Part shown: positions 7,951-14,570 of the stretch, in pieces
How positions within the stretch are numbered: position 1 is the stretch's first letter
Layout: every line of letters starts with the position of its first letter
From: Cardiobacteriaceae bacterium
GTDB lineage: Bacteria; Pseudomonadota; Gammaproteobacteria; Cardiobacteriales; Cardiobacteriaceae
NCBI GenBank assembly: GCA_030525785.1
Contig: JAUNEA010000001.1
Span: 62,001 to 126,000 of the forward strand
Direction of reading: 5' to 3'
Length of the DNA: 64,000 nt
Program-made: the position numbers and the translations under genes
Notes under the pieces: model-generated
What the model saw: only the letters and a program-made list of their open reading frames with translations
Database searches by the model: none
Told to the model about the DNA's origin: nothing

Positions 7951-8399
7951 GACAGCACCGCCACATCGCACACAAAGCGAGTTGGAAAAAAGGCATAGCC
8001 CTGATGGTATTGAATCGGCAAAGGATTTTGGGCTTTAAACGGGCGCACGCAAAGCGCTTTGCCGTCCTCATCAATTGGGTCAAAGCCACAAAGCGCTTTG
8101 AGGATTTGAGTCAAAATGGCACCGACCGAATCAGCGGTAGGGCTTGGGGTGTAGTGGCGTTTAACCAAAATCACGCTAAAGCCAAGCTCAAACAGCTGCT
8201 CGCGGCGCTGGCTGTTGTCTTCGCGCGGCGTAAAGCCATCAAACACCAAATACACCGCGCCATCAAGCGGCGCCAGCGACCGCTCGCGCGTTAAACTGTC
8301 CAATGCCTGCGCCTCCAGCACGGTTTTGATACCCTTAATGCCTTGTAAACGCTCAAGTAAATACGGATACACCGCCAGCATATTATCGCGCCAAGCCAC
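7947..8399 (-). CDS. DUF1834 / Mu gp37-like tail terminator protein
   Basis: The 150-residue product starts at GTG 8399 with GGAGG upstream, overlapping the preceding gene by 17 bp. The order gpG-like, this gene, tail genes, and segments such as YLLERLQGIKGIKTV and FSVILVKRHYT, fit the Mu gp37/DUF1834 family thought to cap the tail. Two palindromes lie within it. Confidence 0.7.
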   Translation of the reverse strand: MAWRDNMLAVYPYLLERLQGIKGIKTVLEAQALDSLTRERSLAPLDGAVYLVFDGFTPREDNSQRREQLFELGFSVILVKRHYTPSPTADSVGAILTQILKALCGFDPIDEDGKALCVRPFKAQNPLPIQYHQGYAFFPTRFVCDVAVLS

Positions 8400-8814
8400 G
8401 ATTGCCTCCTAAAAAATAGTCGTTGATGAGTTCACGCAAGTCGTGTTCGTCCTGCTGTGAGATGCCCAAAAAAGCGCGTTGTGGGGCGAATTTCGTGCCG
8501 TCTTGCGCAAAAATGCCGTATGCCTGATGGGTGCCAATCGCCACCCCAGAATCCCGAGCCTGAAAGCCCAAGCCTTCCAACCTATCGCCATGCTCGTCCA
8601 GAATATCGCGCTTGCGTAAGATGATTCTGAGGGTGAGCGGCGCCCACGGCTTGCCCTCTGGGTCTTGCTCGTCTTCAAAGCGCTTTTGTGTGCTGCTTTC
8701 TAGCAAACCGCCGATAGCACGCGTAAGCGGTTGTAAAGAACCGTTAAAACGGCGTTCCATTTGGCTTAAATGCTCGTTTAAGCGTGGAAAAGTGTGGAAG
8801 ATTTGTATTAACAT
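8383..8814 (-). CDS. Phage virion morphogenesis protein (Mu gpG family)
   Basis: The 143-residue product carries the family pattern: FEDEQDPEGKPWAPL, then KRDILDEHGDRLEGLGF and VAIGTHQAYGIFAQDGT, ending with AFLGIS. The family acts in head completion or head-tail joining. Start ATG 8814 lies 21 bp from the start of the divergent plus-strand gene. In most Mu-type phages gpG follows the portal and gpF genes; here it follows DUF1320, another sign of rearrangement. Confidence 0.88.
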   Translation of the reverse strand: MLIQIFHTFPRLNEHLSQMERRFNGSLQPLTRAIGGLLESSTQKRFEDEQDPEGKPWAPLTLRIILRKRDILDEHGDRLEGLGFQARDSGVAIGTHQAYGIFAQDGTKFAPQRAFLGISQQDEHDLRELINDYFLGGNRGLAR

Positions 8815-8835
8815 GATGAGGTACTCGGAGGGCTA

Positions 8836-9276
8836 ATGAATTTTCATGAAATTGATTTAGAACAAATAGATAAAGATACTTTGGAGCGCTTGGTTATGAT
8901 TTTGAACTTAAAACAACTGGATATTACCAACGAAAAATTTAAGGAAGAACTGCGCCTGATGCGTGAACGCGATGCTTTGGAACGCCAGCGTTATGAACAA
9001 GAGCGCGAGGAAGCCAAAGCACGTTATGAACAGGAGCGCGAGGAAGCCAAAGCACGTTATGAACAAGAACGCGAGGAAAGAAACAAACGCCATGAAGAGG
9101 AACGCCAGCGTTACGAGCGCGAACGCGAAGAATCCAAAGCCAGAAGTGAAGCAGAGCTTTTAAGATGGCGAGCGGAAACCCGTAAATACAACATGGAGGG
9201 CTTACTGTATCCCTTCATTGCGGGGGCAACGATTATGGGAGCATTTGCAGCCTTGCTGAATTATCTGCGTCCTTAA
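8836..9276 (+). CDS. Coiled-coil protein with C-terminal membrane anchor (accessory gene)
   Basis: The 146-residue product has a short acidic N-terminus, then a charged coiled coil (about residues 40-112) with the tandem repeat RYEQEREEAKA, then a C-terminal membrane segment (about residues 121-143). Ribosome site CGGAGGG. It sits on the plus strand between two minus-strand late genes. Its C-terminus (RKYNMEGLLYPFIAGA) is similar in layout to that of 14236-14526 (RKVRMDWLLAPILAAV), so the two are probably paralogs on opposite strands. The function is unknown. Exclusion or an anchoring role are guesses. Confidence 0.65.
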   Translation: MNFHEIDLEQIDKDTLERLVMILNLKQLDITNEKFKEELRLMRERDALERQRYEQEREEAKARYEQEREEAKARYEQEREERNKRHEEERQRYEREREESKARSEAELLRWRAETRKYNMEGLLYPFIAGATIMGAFAALLNYLRP

Positions 9277-9289
9277 TGCCGACTTTCTT

Positions 9290-9679
9290 TTACGCTAAAA
9301 CAGAGGCAGGAGCGATCGCAATTCCAGACAAAGCGCTTGGGCTGGGTTCAGGGCCGATTTTTAAAAGTCTTGGATTTTTCACCACTTCTTTCAAAAAGCT
9401 GATGGCTTGCTGGTAACGTGCCTCAACAACGGTCGTCACGCCATCTTGGTGCAAATAATACCGCGCCATATCGCACACCTTAATCTTCAAAATCGGTGCC
9501 GTATGCACGATGGCATCACTTAAACCCGCGGCGCGTAAATAGCTTTTGGCTTCTGCTTCAGCGTCTAAAATAGCAGCCTTTAACACGTCTTCGTTGATGT
9601 GTTGGTAATGCTCGCGATCGGTGAGACGGATTAATTCCGCCTCGCCAAAGCGCTTTGTCAAATCATCGCGCGTTATCAT
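9290..9679 (-). CDS. DUF1320 / Mu gp36-like head-tail connector protein
   Basis: The 129-residue product starts at ATG 9679 (MITRDDLTKRFGEAEL), overlapping the capsid stop (ATGA). The start MITRDDL..RFG, a central DAEAEAKSYL and the ICDMARYYL-type helix are typical of the DUF1320 family, placed directly after the major capsid gene in Mu-type phages. KRF in the N-terminus is encoded by a palindrome copy. Confidence 0.85.
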   Translation of the reverse strand: MITRDDLTKRFGEAELIRLTDREHYQHINEDVLKAAILDAEAEAKSYLRAAGLSDAIVHTAPILKIKVCDMARYYLHQDGVTTVVEARYQQAISFLKEVVKNPRLLKIGPEPSPSALSGIAIAPASVLA

Positions 9680-10662
9680 GTCATCACCAAATCCCACACC
9701 AAATCAGGGCGCTTCACAAGTGGCAAAGGGTTAGATTGGGCGTAAAGCTCAAATCCTGCTTCATGCTTGAGTTTTTCGCGAGAAGCGTAATAAGGAAGCG
9801 CTTTGGTGTTCACTGTGCTGCTCATATTGGCAGGCGCAAAGTATTCAGCAAATGCATCTTTAAGACCTTTGGGCAAGAAAATGGCTTGATTGTCTTCAAT
9901 TTTTAAACCGCTCTCGTATGCTGTGGCGTATTGCACAAACTCAATGCCCGCGGTTACGAATCGCCCGTCAAAGCCATCATGCAACGTTTTAGCGCCTTGA
10001 TAACGAAGATAAATATCAAGCATGGACTTGTGGGCAATCAGTTTTTCAAAAAAAGACGTTGAACACAAACACACCCAACCGCTCACGCTCTCCGCGCCCT
10101 TTTGACTGCGCAAAGCGCTTTTCACGCGCTCAAATTCAAGCGTTAAATTCGCGTTGGAGGCATGGTTGATAGCAGCATTTTGACGACTCAAACCAAAGCG
10201 CTTATAAAGATCAACCAATTCACGCCCATCAGCATCAACGATTTTGCCTTGCAAAGCGCCCAGCATTAAATGCTCACGCGTGTATTCAATATCAGCTTTC
10301 ATCGCCGAAAGCTTATCATTGACCAGCTCTGCAACCGTTTGCGCTTGATTATTTGAACCTTGCCACGCCTGCACATTTTGCACATCGTCTGCATAAATAA
10401 CGTCTGTTTTAGGCAAGTGCAACATATCAAAATTGCCGATATGGTTGTATTCAATATCAACGCCATGACCTGTTGCGCCACGAGGCTGGTGGGGAACCAA
10501 GTTTAAGGTCTGATTTTTCTCGCCAACGCGCACGAATGTTGTGGTTTGAGGTTTGGGCGTGAAAATGCCTAAACTGCGGATAACCGTAGGCGTTGTGGGG
10601 ATTTTGTTAATGGCTTCTGTCATCGGGCGGACGCCAAAATGACTTTCACTGGATAGAGGCAT
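9676..10662 (-). CDS. Major capsid protein, lambda gpE family
   Basis: The 328-residue product has an ATG with GGAG upstream. The C-terminal signature YAQSNPLPLVKRPDLV and the central REHLMLGALQGKIVDADG match the lambda E-type (HK97-fold) capsid family. Mu itself uses gpT, so this prophage combines a Mu transposition core with an E-type shell. Palindrome copies give KRFG and KSAL here. It forms the head with the protease/scaffold encoded upstream. Confidence 0.88.
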   Translation of the reverse strand: MPLSSESHFGVRPMTEAINKIPTTPTVIRSLGIFTPKPQTTTFVRVGEKNQTLNLVPHQPRGATGHGVDIEYNHIGNFDMLHLPKTDVIYADDVQNVQAWQGSNNQAQTVAELVNDKLSAMKADIEYTREHLMLGALQGKIVDADGRELVDLYKRFGLSRQNAAINHASNANLTLEFERVKSALRSQKGAESVSGWVCLCSTSFFEKLIAHKSMLDIYLRYQGAKTLHDGFDGRFVTAGIEFVQYATAYESGLKIEDNQAIFLPKGLKDAFAEYFAPANMSSTVNTKALPYYASREKLKHEAGFELYAQSNPLPLVKRPDLVWDLVMT

Positions 10663-10712
10663 CGGTACTCCTTGTGATTGAAAAGATTAAAAATGGGCTG
10701 GCGTGGGCTGAT

Positions 10713-11141
10713 CTACGGCAAGCTCGGCGGCTCTACCTGAGGTGGAGAGGGGGGCGATGGCTGAGGTAATGTTTGAACTTGCTCTAAGCGCTTTTGCAGT
10801 TTTTCAACGCCAATATAGGTAATGCCAAGCGCTGTGCCTGAGGCGAGCAGTTTTTGCAACAAATCCTGCGGTTGCTCTGCATTAAAATGGCCGTATTGGG
10901 GATTAAGCGAACCGTGCATTTTCAAATGCTCAGGCCTTAAATGCGAAAGATCGACCACACACGCGCTGGGCTGAATCAATACTTTGCCGTGTTCACTGTT
11001 AGACAAAGCCACCAGCAAATGCATTTCTTGATACGCCACCAGCTCGCCAATCTTCACGCCTTCCAACAAAGCGCTTTGACGTTGGTTGGGGTCTGATTCA
11101 GATTTGAGCAAATCACCAAGTGAGAGTTCTTTGTGAGTCAT
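10713..11141 (-). CDS. Putative head protein between protease and capsid genes
   Basis: The 142-residue product has GGAGG before ATG 11141 and ends in a Pro/Ser-rich tail (about residues 125-142). It occupies the place of a head decoration or accessory protein, just before the capsid gene, but I do not recognise the family. The first 74 bp of its coding region and its leader are duplicated at 11521-11612. Confidence 0.55.
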   Translation of the reverse strand: MTHKELSLGDLLKSESDPNQRQSALLEGVKIGELVAYQEMHLLVALSNSEHGKVLIQPSACVVDLSHLRPEHLKMHGSLNPQYGHFNAEQPQDLLQKLLASGTALGITYIGVEKLQKRLEQVQTLPQPSPPSPPQVEPPSLP

Positions 11142-11150
11142 CGCGCCTCC

Positions 11151-11282
11151 TTAAATGCCCATCAACGCCAAATCAAATAAATCCAAAACCTCAGGCGTGA
11201 GCTGGTGGGCTTGAATATTCTGCAAATGTGGGAAAATTTCTTTTATGATTTCAAGGTAATTCTGTTGATGATGTGAGGTCAT
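11151..11282 (-). CDS. Short paralog of the 11604-11951 protein
   Basis: The 43-residue product (NYLEIIKEIFPHLQ... ending DLALMGI) matches the two ends of the 115-residue protein at 11604-11951 (HYLKLLRELYPQL... ending LELALIGI), so it looks like an internally shortened copy. Ribosome site AAGGAACC. Its ATG overlaps the start codon of the divergent lipoprotein gene. The function is unknown. Confidence 0.55.
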   Translation of the reverse strand: MTSHHQQNYLEIIKEIFPHLQNIQAHQLTPEVLDLFDLALMGI

Positions 11283-11487
11283 GATGGTTCCTTTAAACGA
11301 TAAAATGAAACAGGGTTTATGGTTGTTGGGGGCGTTGTTTTTGCTGTTGGTGTTGGCGATGTGCGGCGAAAGGGACAACACGGACTACCAAGCGCTTTGC
11401 GCCGAAGGCAAAATCCAAACCGCCAACACCAACACCTACCGCCTGCGTTTTGAACTGCATTGCCCACCGCCAGAAAACGCTAAATAA
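11281..11487 (+). CDS. Small lipoprotein, copy 1 (accessory gene)
   Basis: The 68-residue product has a basic N-terminus, a hydrophobic stretch and a lipobox-like LAMC, followed by a short Cys-containing domain (CAEGKIQTANTNTYRL...C). The start may be 11281, 11284 or 11305; GAGGT suits 11284. It is antisense to the late operon and divergent from 11151-11282. It is similar to copy 2 at 11973-12158. Phage lipoproteins of this size often act in superinfection exclusion, which is a guess here. Confidence 0.6.
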   Translation: MMVPLNDKMKQGLWLLGALFLLLVLAMCGERDNTDYQALCAEGKIQTANTNTYRLRFELHCPPPENAK

Positions 11488-11612
11488 AAGCGCTTTGCTG
11501 GGCTTTATCGAGCGAGAGCAAAAGCGCTTTGGCGTTGGTTGGGGTCTGATTCAGATTGAAGCAAATCACCAAGTGAGAGTTCTTTGTGAGTCATCGCACC
11601 TCCTTAAATGCC
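11477..11612. repeat. Three-part mosaic duplication joined at palindromes
   Basis: Segment 11477-11497 equals 12148-12168 (21/21). Segment 11487-11532 equals 12296-12341 (46/46) from the scaffold coding region. Segment 11521-11612 matches 11068-11159 without gaps and with few mismatches (start of the head gene). The overlaps of neighbouring segments are exactly the AAAGCGCTTT copies at 11487 and 11521, so each seam is a palindrome. Confidence 0.9.
11505..11594 (-). pseudogene. Duplicated 5' end of the 10713-11141 gene
   Basis: It encodes MTHKELSLGDLLQSESDPNQ and nine more residues with the same ribosome site as the parent, then enters a fragment of the scaffold gene out of frame and stops. 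It is a by-product of the mosaic duplication. Confidence 0.8.
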
Positions 11613-11951
11613 GATTAAAGCCAACTCAAGGGCAGAACGCCATTTAAGAGCGATGGTCTGAGTTAAAAAGCGATAACGGTGATTGCTGTTAAGGATTTCA
11701 ACAATATCCAAAGTGGCTCCCAGAAGGGCTTTGGAGAAATCGTAAGGATTTTTGGCAAGAAACAGGTCAAGCGCTTTGCTGGCAAGATAAGCGGTTAAAG
11801 CGATTTGCTTGGTTGTTTCTATGAGTTCCCGCATCAAACCATCAAGCATATCGGCAACATCATGATTAATATGGTGAATTTGATAATGGTTGAGCTGTGG
11901 GTACAATTCTCGCAAAAGTTTAAGATAATGCTCTCGGCTTTCTGTGTTCAT
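11604..11951 (-). CDS. Phage protein of unknown function, divergent partner of a lipoprotein
   Basis: The 115-residue, mainly helical soluble product is placed between the protease gene and the duplicated head-gene fragment. Ribosome site CCTAGGAG. A 43-residue shortened copy lies at 11151-11282, and each copy is divergent from a small lipoprotein gene, so the pair (helical protein plus lipoprotein) has been duplicated as a unit. The function is unknown; one could guard or regulate the other. Confidence 0.6.
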   Translation of the reverse strand: MNTESREHYLKLLRELYPQLNHYQIHHINHDVADMLDGLMRELIETTKQIALTAYLASKALDLFLAKNPYDFSKALLGATLDIVEILNSNHRYRFLTQTIALKWRSALELALIGI

Positions 11952-11956
11952 AAAGT

Positions 11957-11966
11957 CTCCTAGGAG
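11957..11966. promoter_or_regulatory. Palindromic CTCCTAGGAG usable as ribosome site in both directions
   Basis: The perfect palindrome lies 5 bp from the minus-strand ATG (11951) and 6 bp from the plus-strand ATG (11973), providing AGGAG to both divergent genes. The 21-bp gap leaves no room for promoters between them. Confidence 0.6.
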
Positions 11967-11972
11967 GGAAGA

Positions 11973-12158
11973 ATGGAAAAATGGCTTAAGCCTTTGCTGT
12001 TGGCTTGGTTCTGCTTTGCTTTATTGCTATTGGCAACGTGTTCTTCTGTGAATCAAGAGAATGCTAAGCGCTTTGAAGAGGCGTGTGCCAAAGCGCACGA
12101 TGGCAAGATTTATACGCGATATGCTATTGGTGGCATTACTTGCCATGACGCTAAATAA
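11973..12158 (+). CDS. Small lipoprotein, copy 2 (accessory gene)
   Basis: The 61-residue product has a signal anchor (about residues 7-22) and lipobox-like LATC. The tail (CAKAHDGKIYTRYAIGGITCHDAK) parallels copy 1 (DGKI/EGKI, second Cys, ending AK). Ribosome site GGAGGG. Its stop overlaps the 3' end of the protease/scaffold gene. The two Cys residues of the mature domain could form a disulphide. Its role is probably in the cell envelope; superinfection exclusion is a hypothesis. Confidence 0.6.
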   Translation: MEKWLKPLLLAWFCFALLLLATCSSVNQENAKRFEEACAKAHDGKIYTRYAIGGITCHDAK

Positions 12159-13053
12159 AAGCGCTTTGTTTGGCGCGTTGTTCAGCATCTTGAAGCAAGG
12201 GATTGTCTGAAAGCTTGACATCAGGAGTATTCAAAGCGCTTTGGTGCGGTTCAAATAAGGCTTTCGGTGCTGCTTTGGGTGCTAAATCAGCGAGCAAAGC
12301 GCTTTGCTGGGCTTTATCGAGCGAGAGCAAAAGCGCTTTGGTGTTATCAGATAAGCCCAACCATTGCCCCTTGGCATCTTTTTGAAACCCACGTGCGGAA
12401 AGTTCAGCGTTTAGGTCTTGCTCACGTTTTGCTTGTTCTTTTTCTTGCTCAAGTTTTTGTTTTTCGGCGGCGAGGGTTTGGATTTGGTTTTTAAGATTGG
12501 CAATTTCAGCCAAGGCTTCTTCAAGATTCATCTGGTTTTCCTTTGGGTTAAAAGATTCTGATAAAACAACAGCATGGGTGTGATTATCCACACCTGTTGG
12601 CGTAAAACTCACTTCGCGCACCAAGCAGTTGCGATAAATAGCGATTTCGCCGTGTACGGTTTGACCGTTCACCAAAGCGCTTTGCCCTGCCTTGATTTCG
12701 TCAATGCGCGTGGGCTGAAGATGGGCAGAGAGTTGCCATGGGAAACCCTCGTCAGCATCTTGCGAGACCGTTTTGCCGTGTTCGTTAGAAAGCAGCGTGC
12801 CTGCGATGATTAAGCCGTCAGCGCCAAGCGTAAGACGCGCCACGCCTGCGCGCTTCTGGCGATCGTGTTCAATGAGTACGGGAATTTGTTCGGCAAACTG
12901 CAAAGCCGATAAATCAACAACGCAACGCTTGCCGTTGTGGACAAATGGCTTGCCCGAATGCGCCACGCCTGCAAAAGTGCGCGGGCTGGCGTTGGGGGTG
13001 CCTGCATCAAGTGCAGCGAGTTGTAACGACGCTGAAAGCAATAAAGAGGACAT
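12151..13053 (-). CDS. Phage head maturation protease with nested scaffold (Mu gpI-like)
   Basis: The 300-residue product begins at ATG 13053 with GGAG upstream; the frame is open further but without a ribosome site. Residues about 30-165 carry the Mu-I protease pattern (KRCVVDLSALQFAEQIPVL, then a helix ending in REVSFTPTGVDNHTHAVVL). From about residue 175 the protein is coiled coil (QTLAAEKQKLEQEKEQAKRE), typical of scaffolds. An in-frame ATG at 12531 with AAAGGA would give a 126-residue scaffold alone, like Mu Z inside I. Confidence 0.85.
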   Translation of the reverse strand: MSSLLLSASLQLAALDAGTPNASPRTFAGVAHSGKPFVHNGKRCVVDLSALQFAEQIPVLIEHDRQKRAGVARLTLGADGLIIAGTLLSNEHGKTVSQDADEGFPWQLSAHLQPTRIDEIKAGQSALVNGQTVHGEIAIYRNCLVREVSFTPTGVDNHTHAVVLSESFNPKENQMNLEEALAEIANLKNQIQTLAAEKQKLEQEKEQAKREQDLNAELSARGFQKDAKGQWLGLSDNTKALLLSLDKAQQSALLADLAPKAAPKALFEPHQSALNTPDVKLSDNPLLQDAEQRAKQSAFI

Positions 13054-13108
13054 GGCTTGGTCTCCAAAAACGACAAAGCGCATTGTGTGGCGATGGGGGG
13101 CAAGCCAT

Positions 13109-13116
13109 GAGTTGAT
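13109..13116 (-). promoter_or_regulatory. ATCAACTC box before the protease gene
   Basis: The minus-strand box lies 56 bp before ATG 13053 and left of the terminator at 13249-13276, so it could start the head-gene unit. Confidence 0.4.
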
Positions 13117-13248
13117 GACCAAACAAAGCGCTTTTTCATCACACCGTTCAAAATCACGCCCCCCCCTAAACCTTGTTTAAAACCTTTTTAAAATCGCCCC
13201 CATTTATTTAAAAATTTTGGACAAGGGGGTAAGCCTCACCCCAAAGCA

Positions 13249-13276
13249 AAAAACCGCCAAAAAGGCGGTTTTTTTT
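13249..13276. terminator. Bidirectional rho-independent terminator
   Basis: AAACCGCC-AAAAA-GGCGGTTT with a run of T on the plus strand and of A on the other side. It separates the leftward head unit from the plus-strand Panacea cassette and would stop leftward read-through from the terminase genes. Confidence 0.85.
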
Positions 13277-13339
13277 AACCCAATGCACCAAGCTGCTGTA
13301 CAATACGAACTTAAGAATCTCAACCTTAAAGGAAATGCT

Positions 13340-13810
13340 ATGACGTACCCCATTTATCGCGCGGTTGATGTAGCTGATGCTTTAGTGCGTTTGTCGTTGT
13401 CGGAACAAAAGCCTCTCACCAACCTTAAAATTCAAAAATTGACTTATATTGTCTACGGCTACTGGCTGGGGTTTACCAATTTTCAGTTGTTTCAAGATAC
13501 GGTTGAGGCTTGGCAATACGGTCCAGTGATTCCCGAGTTATATAAACAACTCGCACGGCATGGCGCAAACTTTATCCAAGAACCCATTTTGAAAAAAAAC
13601 ACGATTCCCAAAGATAGCGATGCTTACCAGCTGATTTGCGCAGTTTATAACAAATACAAAAATCTAGAGGCTTGGCAACTGGTTTATTTAACCCACCAGC
13701 CCAACACGCCCTGGAGTCAAACCGAACAAGCTTTACCCAATCGCAAAGCTGTTATTTCTCCTGATGTTATTCGCGACTACTATAAAACTCATATGATAAA
13801 ACCAGAATGA
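13340..13810 (+). CDS. Panacea-domain (DUF4065/SocA-like) antitoxin
   Basis: The 156-residue product has the core Panacea motifs: LTNLKIQKLTYIVYGYWLG (residues about 27-45) and EAWQYGPVIPELYKQL (about 57-72). The family serves as antitoxin to many unrelated toxins, membrane proteins among them, and as adaptor in SocAB-type proteolysis. I chose ATG 13340 because AAAGGA precedes it. The stop overlaps the next ATG (ATGA), so the downstream membrane protein is its likely partner. It is an accessory gene opposite to the late operon. Confidence 0.88.
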   Translation: MTYPIYRAVDVADALVRLSLSEQKPLTNLKIQKLTYIVYGYWLGFTNFQLFQDTVEAWQYGPVIPELYKQLARHGANFIQEPILKKNTIPKDSDAYQLICAVYNKYKNLEAWQLVYLTHQPNTPWSQTEQALPNRKAVISPDVIRDYYKTHMIKPE

Positions 13811-14181
13811 GAACATCATTTTCAGAACGTTTGGGCAGTCCAGAGTCCACAGAGTAGCCTGATTTAGCTTTACAACAAAGCTCTTTGCAAGCCGTTGAAG
13901 AAATGGAAATTGCGCTTAAAAAAGATGCTTTGGATATTCGTGAGCGTGAAAGTAGCCTTGCGCAAAATGAAGAGTTACACCAATTTCGCCAACGGGGCTA
14001 TTTAGCTTTGTTTGGTTTAATTGTGGCTTGGCTGGTCTTTATTGCTGTTGTTTTATATAGCTCGGGGCGTGGATTATTAGTATTGGCAAATAGCGTGTTA
14101 ATCACCTTACTCACCACTTCAACCGCAACCGTTTTAGGCATTTTTGCCATTGCTGCCAAGTGGTTATTTCCTAAAAATTAA
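13807..14181 (+). pseudogene. Coiled-coil, two-helix membrane protein partner of Panacea, amber at codon 17
   Basis: The frame starts in the ATGA overlap with the antitoxin gene, reads 16 codons, meets TAG at 13855-13857, then stays open in the same frame for 107 codons. The product would have a helical N-half (EEMEIALKKDALDIRERES) and two membrane helices (about residues 63-81 and 90-115). Panacea toxins include small membrane proteins, so this is a plausible toxin inactivated by a nonsense mutation. Re-initiation at TTG 13885 or ATG 13903 could still give the membrane part. Confidence 0.7.
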
Positions 14182-14222
14182 TCCCCCAAATCGCCTAATG
14201 GCAACTTTTTGGGAGGATATCA

Positions 14223-14297
14223 ATGAGTGACCAATTCAGCCCAACCACTTCAGTGCGGCAACTGTTGCACTGCTCGCGGCAACGGCTGCCAAGATAG
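14223..14297 (+). other. Short orphan frame with strong ribosome site
   Basis: GGGAGGATATCA precedes an ATG opening 24 codons (MSDQFSPTTSVRQLL...) that run into the 3' end of the opposite-strand gene. It may be the start of a lost third gene of the Panacea cassette, cut off by the inverted coiled-coil gene. Confidence 0.35.
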
Positions 14298-14526
14298 GCG
14301 CGAGTAACCAATCCATGCGAACCTTTCGGCTCTCGTTGCGCATTTTTTCTATTTCGTGTTCATGTCGCTCACGGCGCAAAGCCATTTCTTTTTCGTATCG
14401 CTCGCGTTCTTGTTCGTGGCGCTCACGCATAAGGCGCGTTTCCTCGTCCATTTTTCGCAACACAGCAATCATGTTCATTTTATTCAGCTCCTGTTCGGTC
14501 AAACCGCTCAAATCTTCCCAGTTCAT
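14236..14526 (-). CDS. Coiled-coil protein with C-terminal membrane segment
   Basis: The 96-residue product starts at ATG 14526 with GGAG upstream. Residues about 30-65 are a charged coiled coil (MRERHEQERERYEKEM), and residues about 72-94 a membrane helix. It shares layout and the basic-M-x-LL-x-P entry to the membrane segment with 8836-9276, so the two look like paralogs. It follows the terminase gene within 45 bp. The role is unknown. Confidence 0.6.
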   Translation of the reverse strand: MNWEDLSGLTEQELNKMNMIAVLRKMDEETRLMRERHEQERERYEKEMALRRERHEHEIEKMRNESRKVRMDWLLAPILAAVAASSATVAALKWLG

Positions 14527-14570
14527 GATCTACTCCAGTATTTCACGCATCATACCACAAAGCGCTTTGG

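Noticed and set aside
8990-9130. Tandem repeats in the coiled-coil gene as a non-coding repeat array
   Set aside because: The 33-bp units keep frame and encode 11-residue heptad-like repeats in an open frame with a ribosome site.
13885-14181. Membrane protein starting at TTG 13885 as an independent gene
   Set aside because: The frame is continuous with the ATG in the antitoxin overlap except for one TAG, so a disrupted longer gene explains it better. Re-initiation remains possible.
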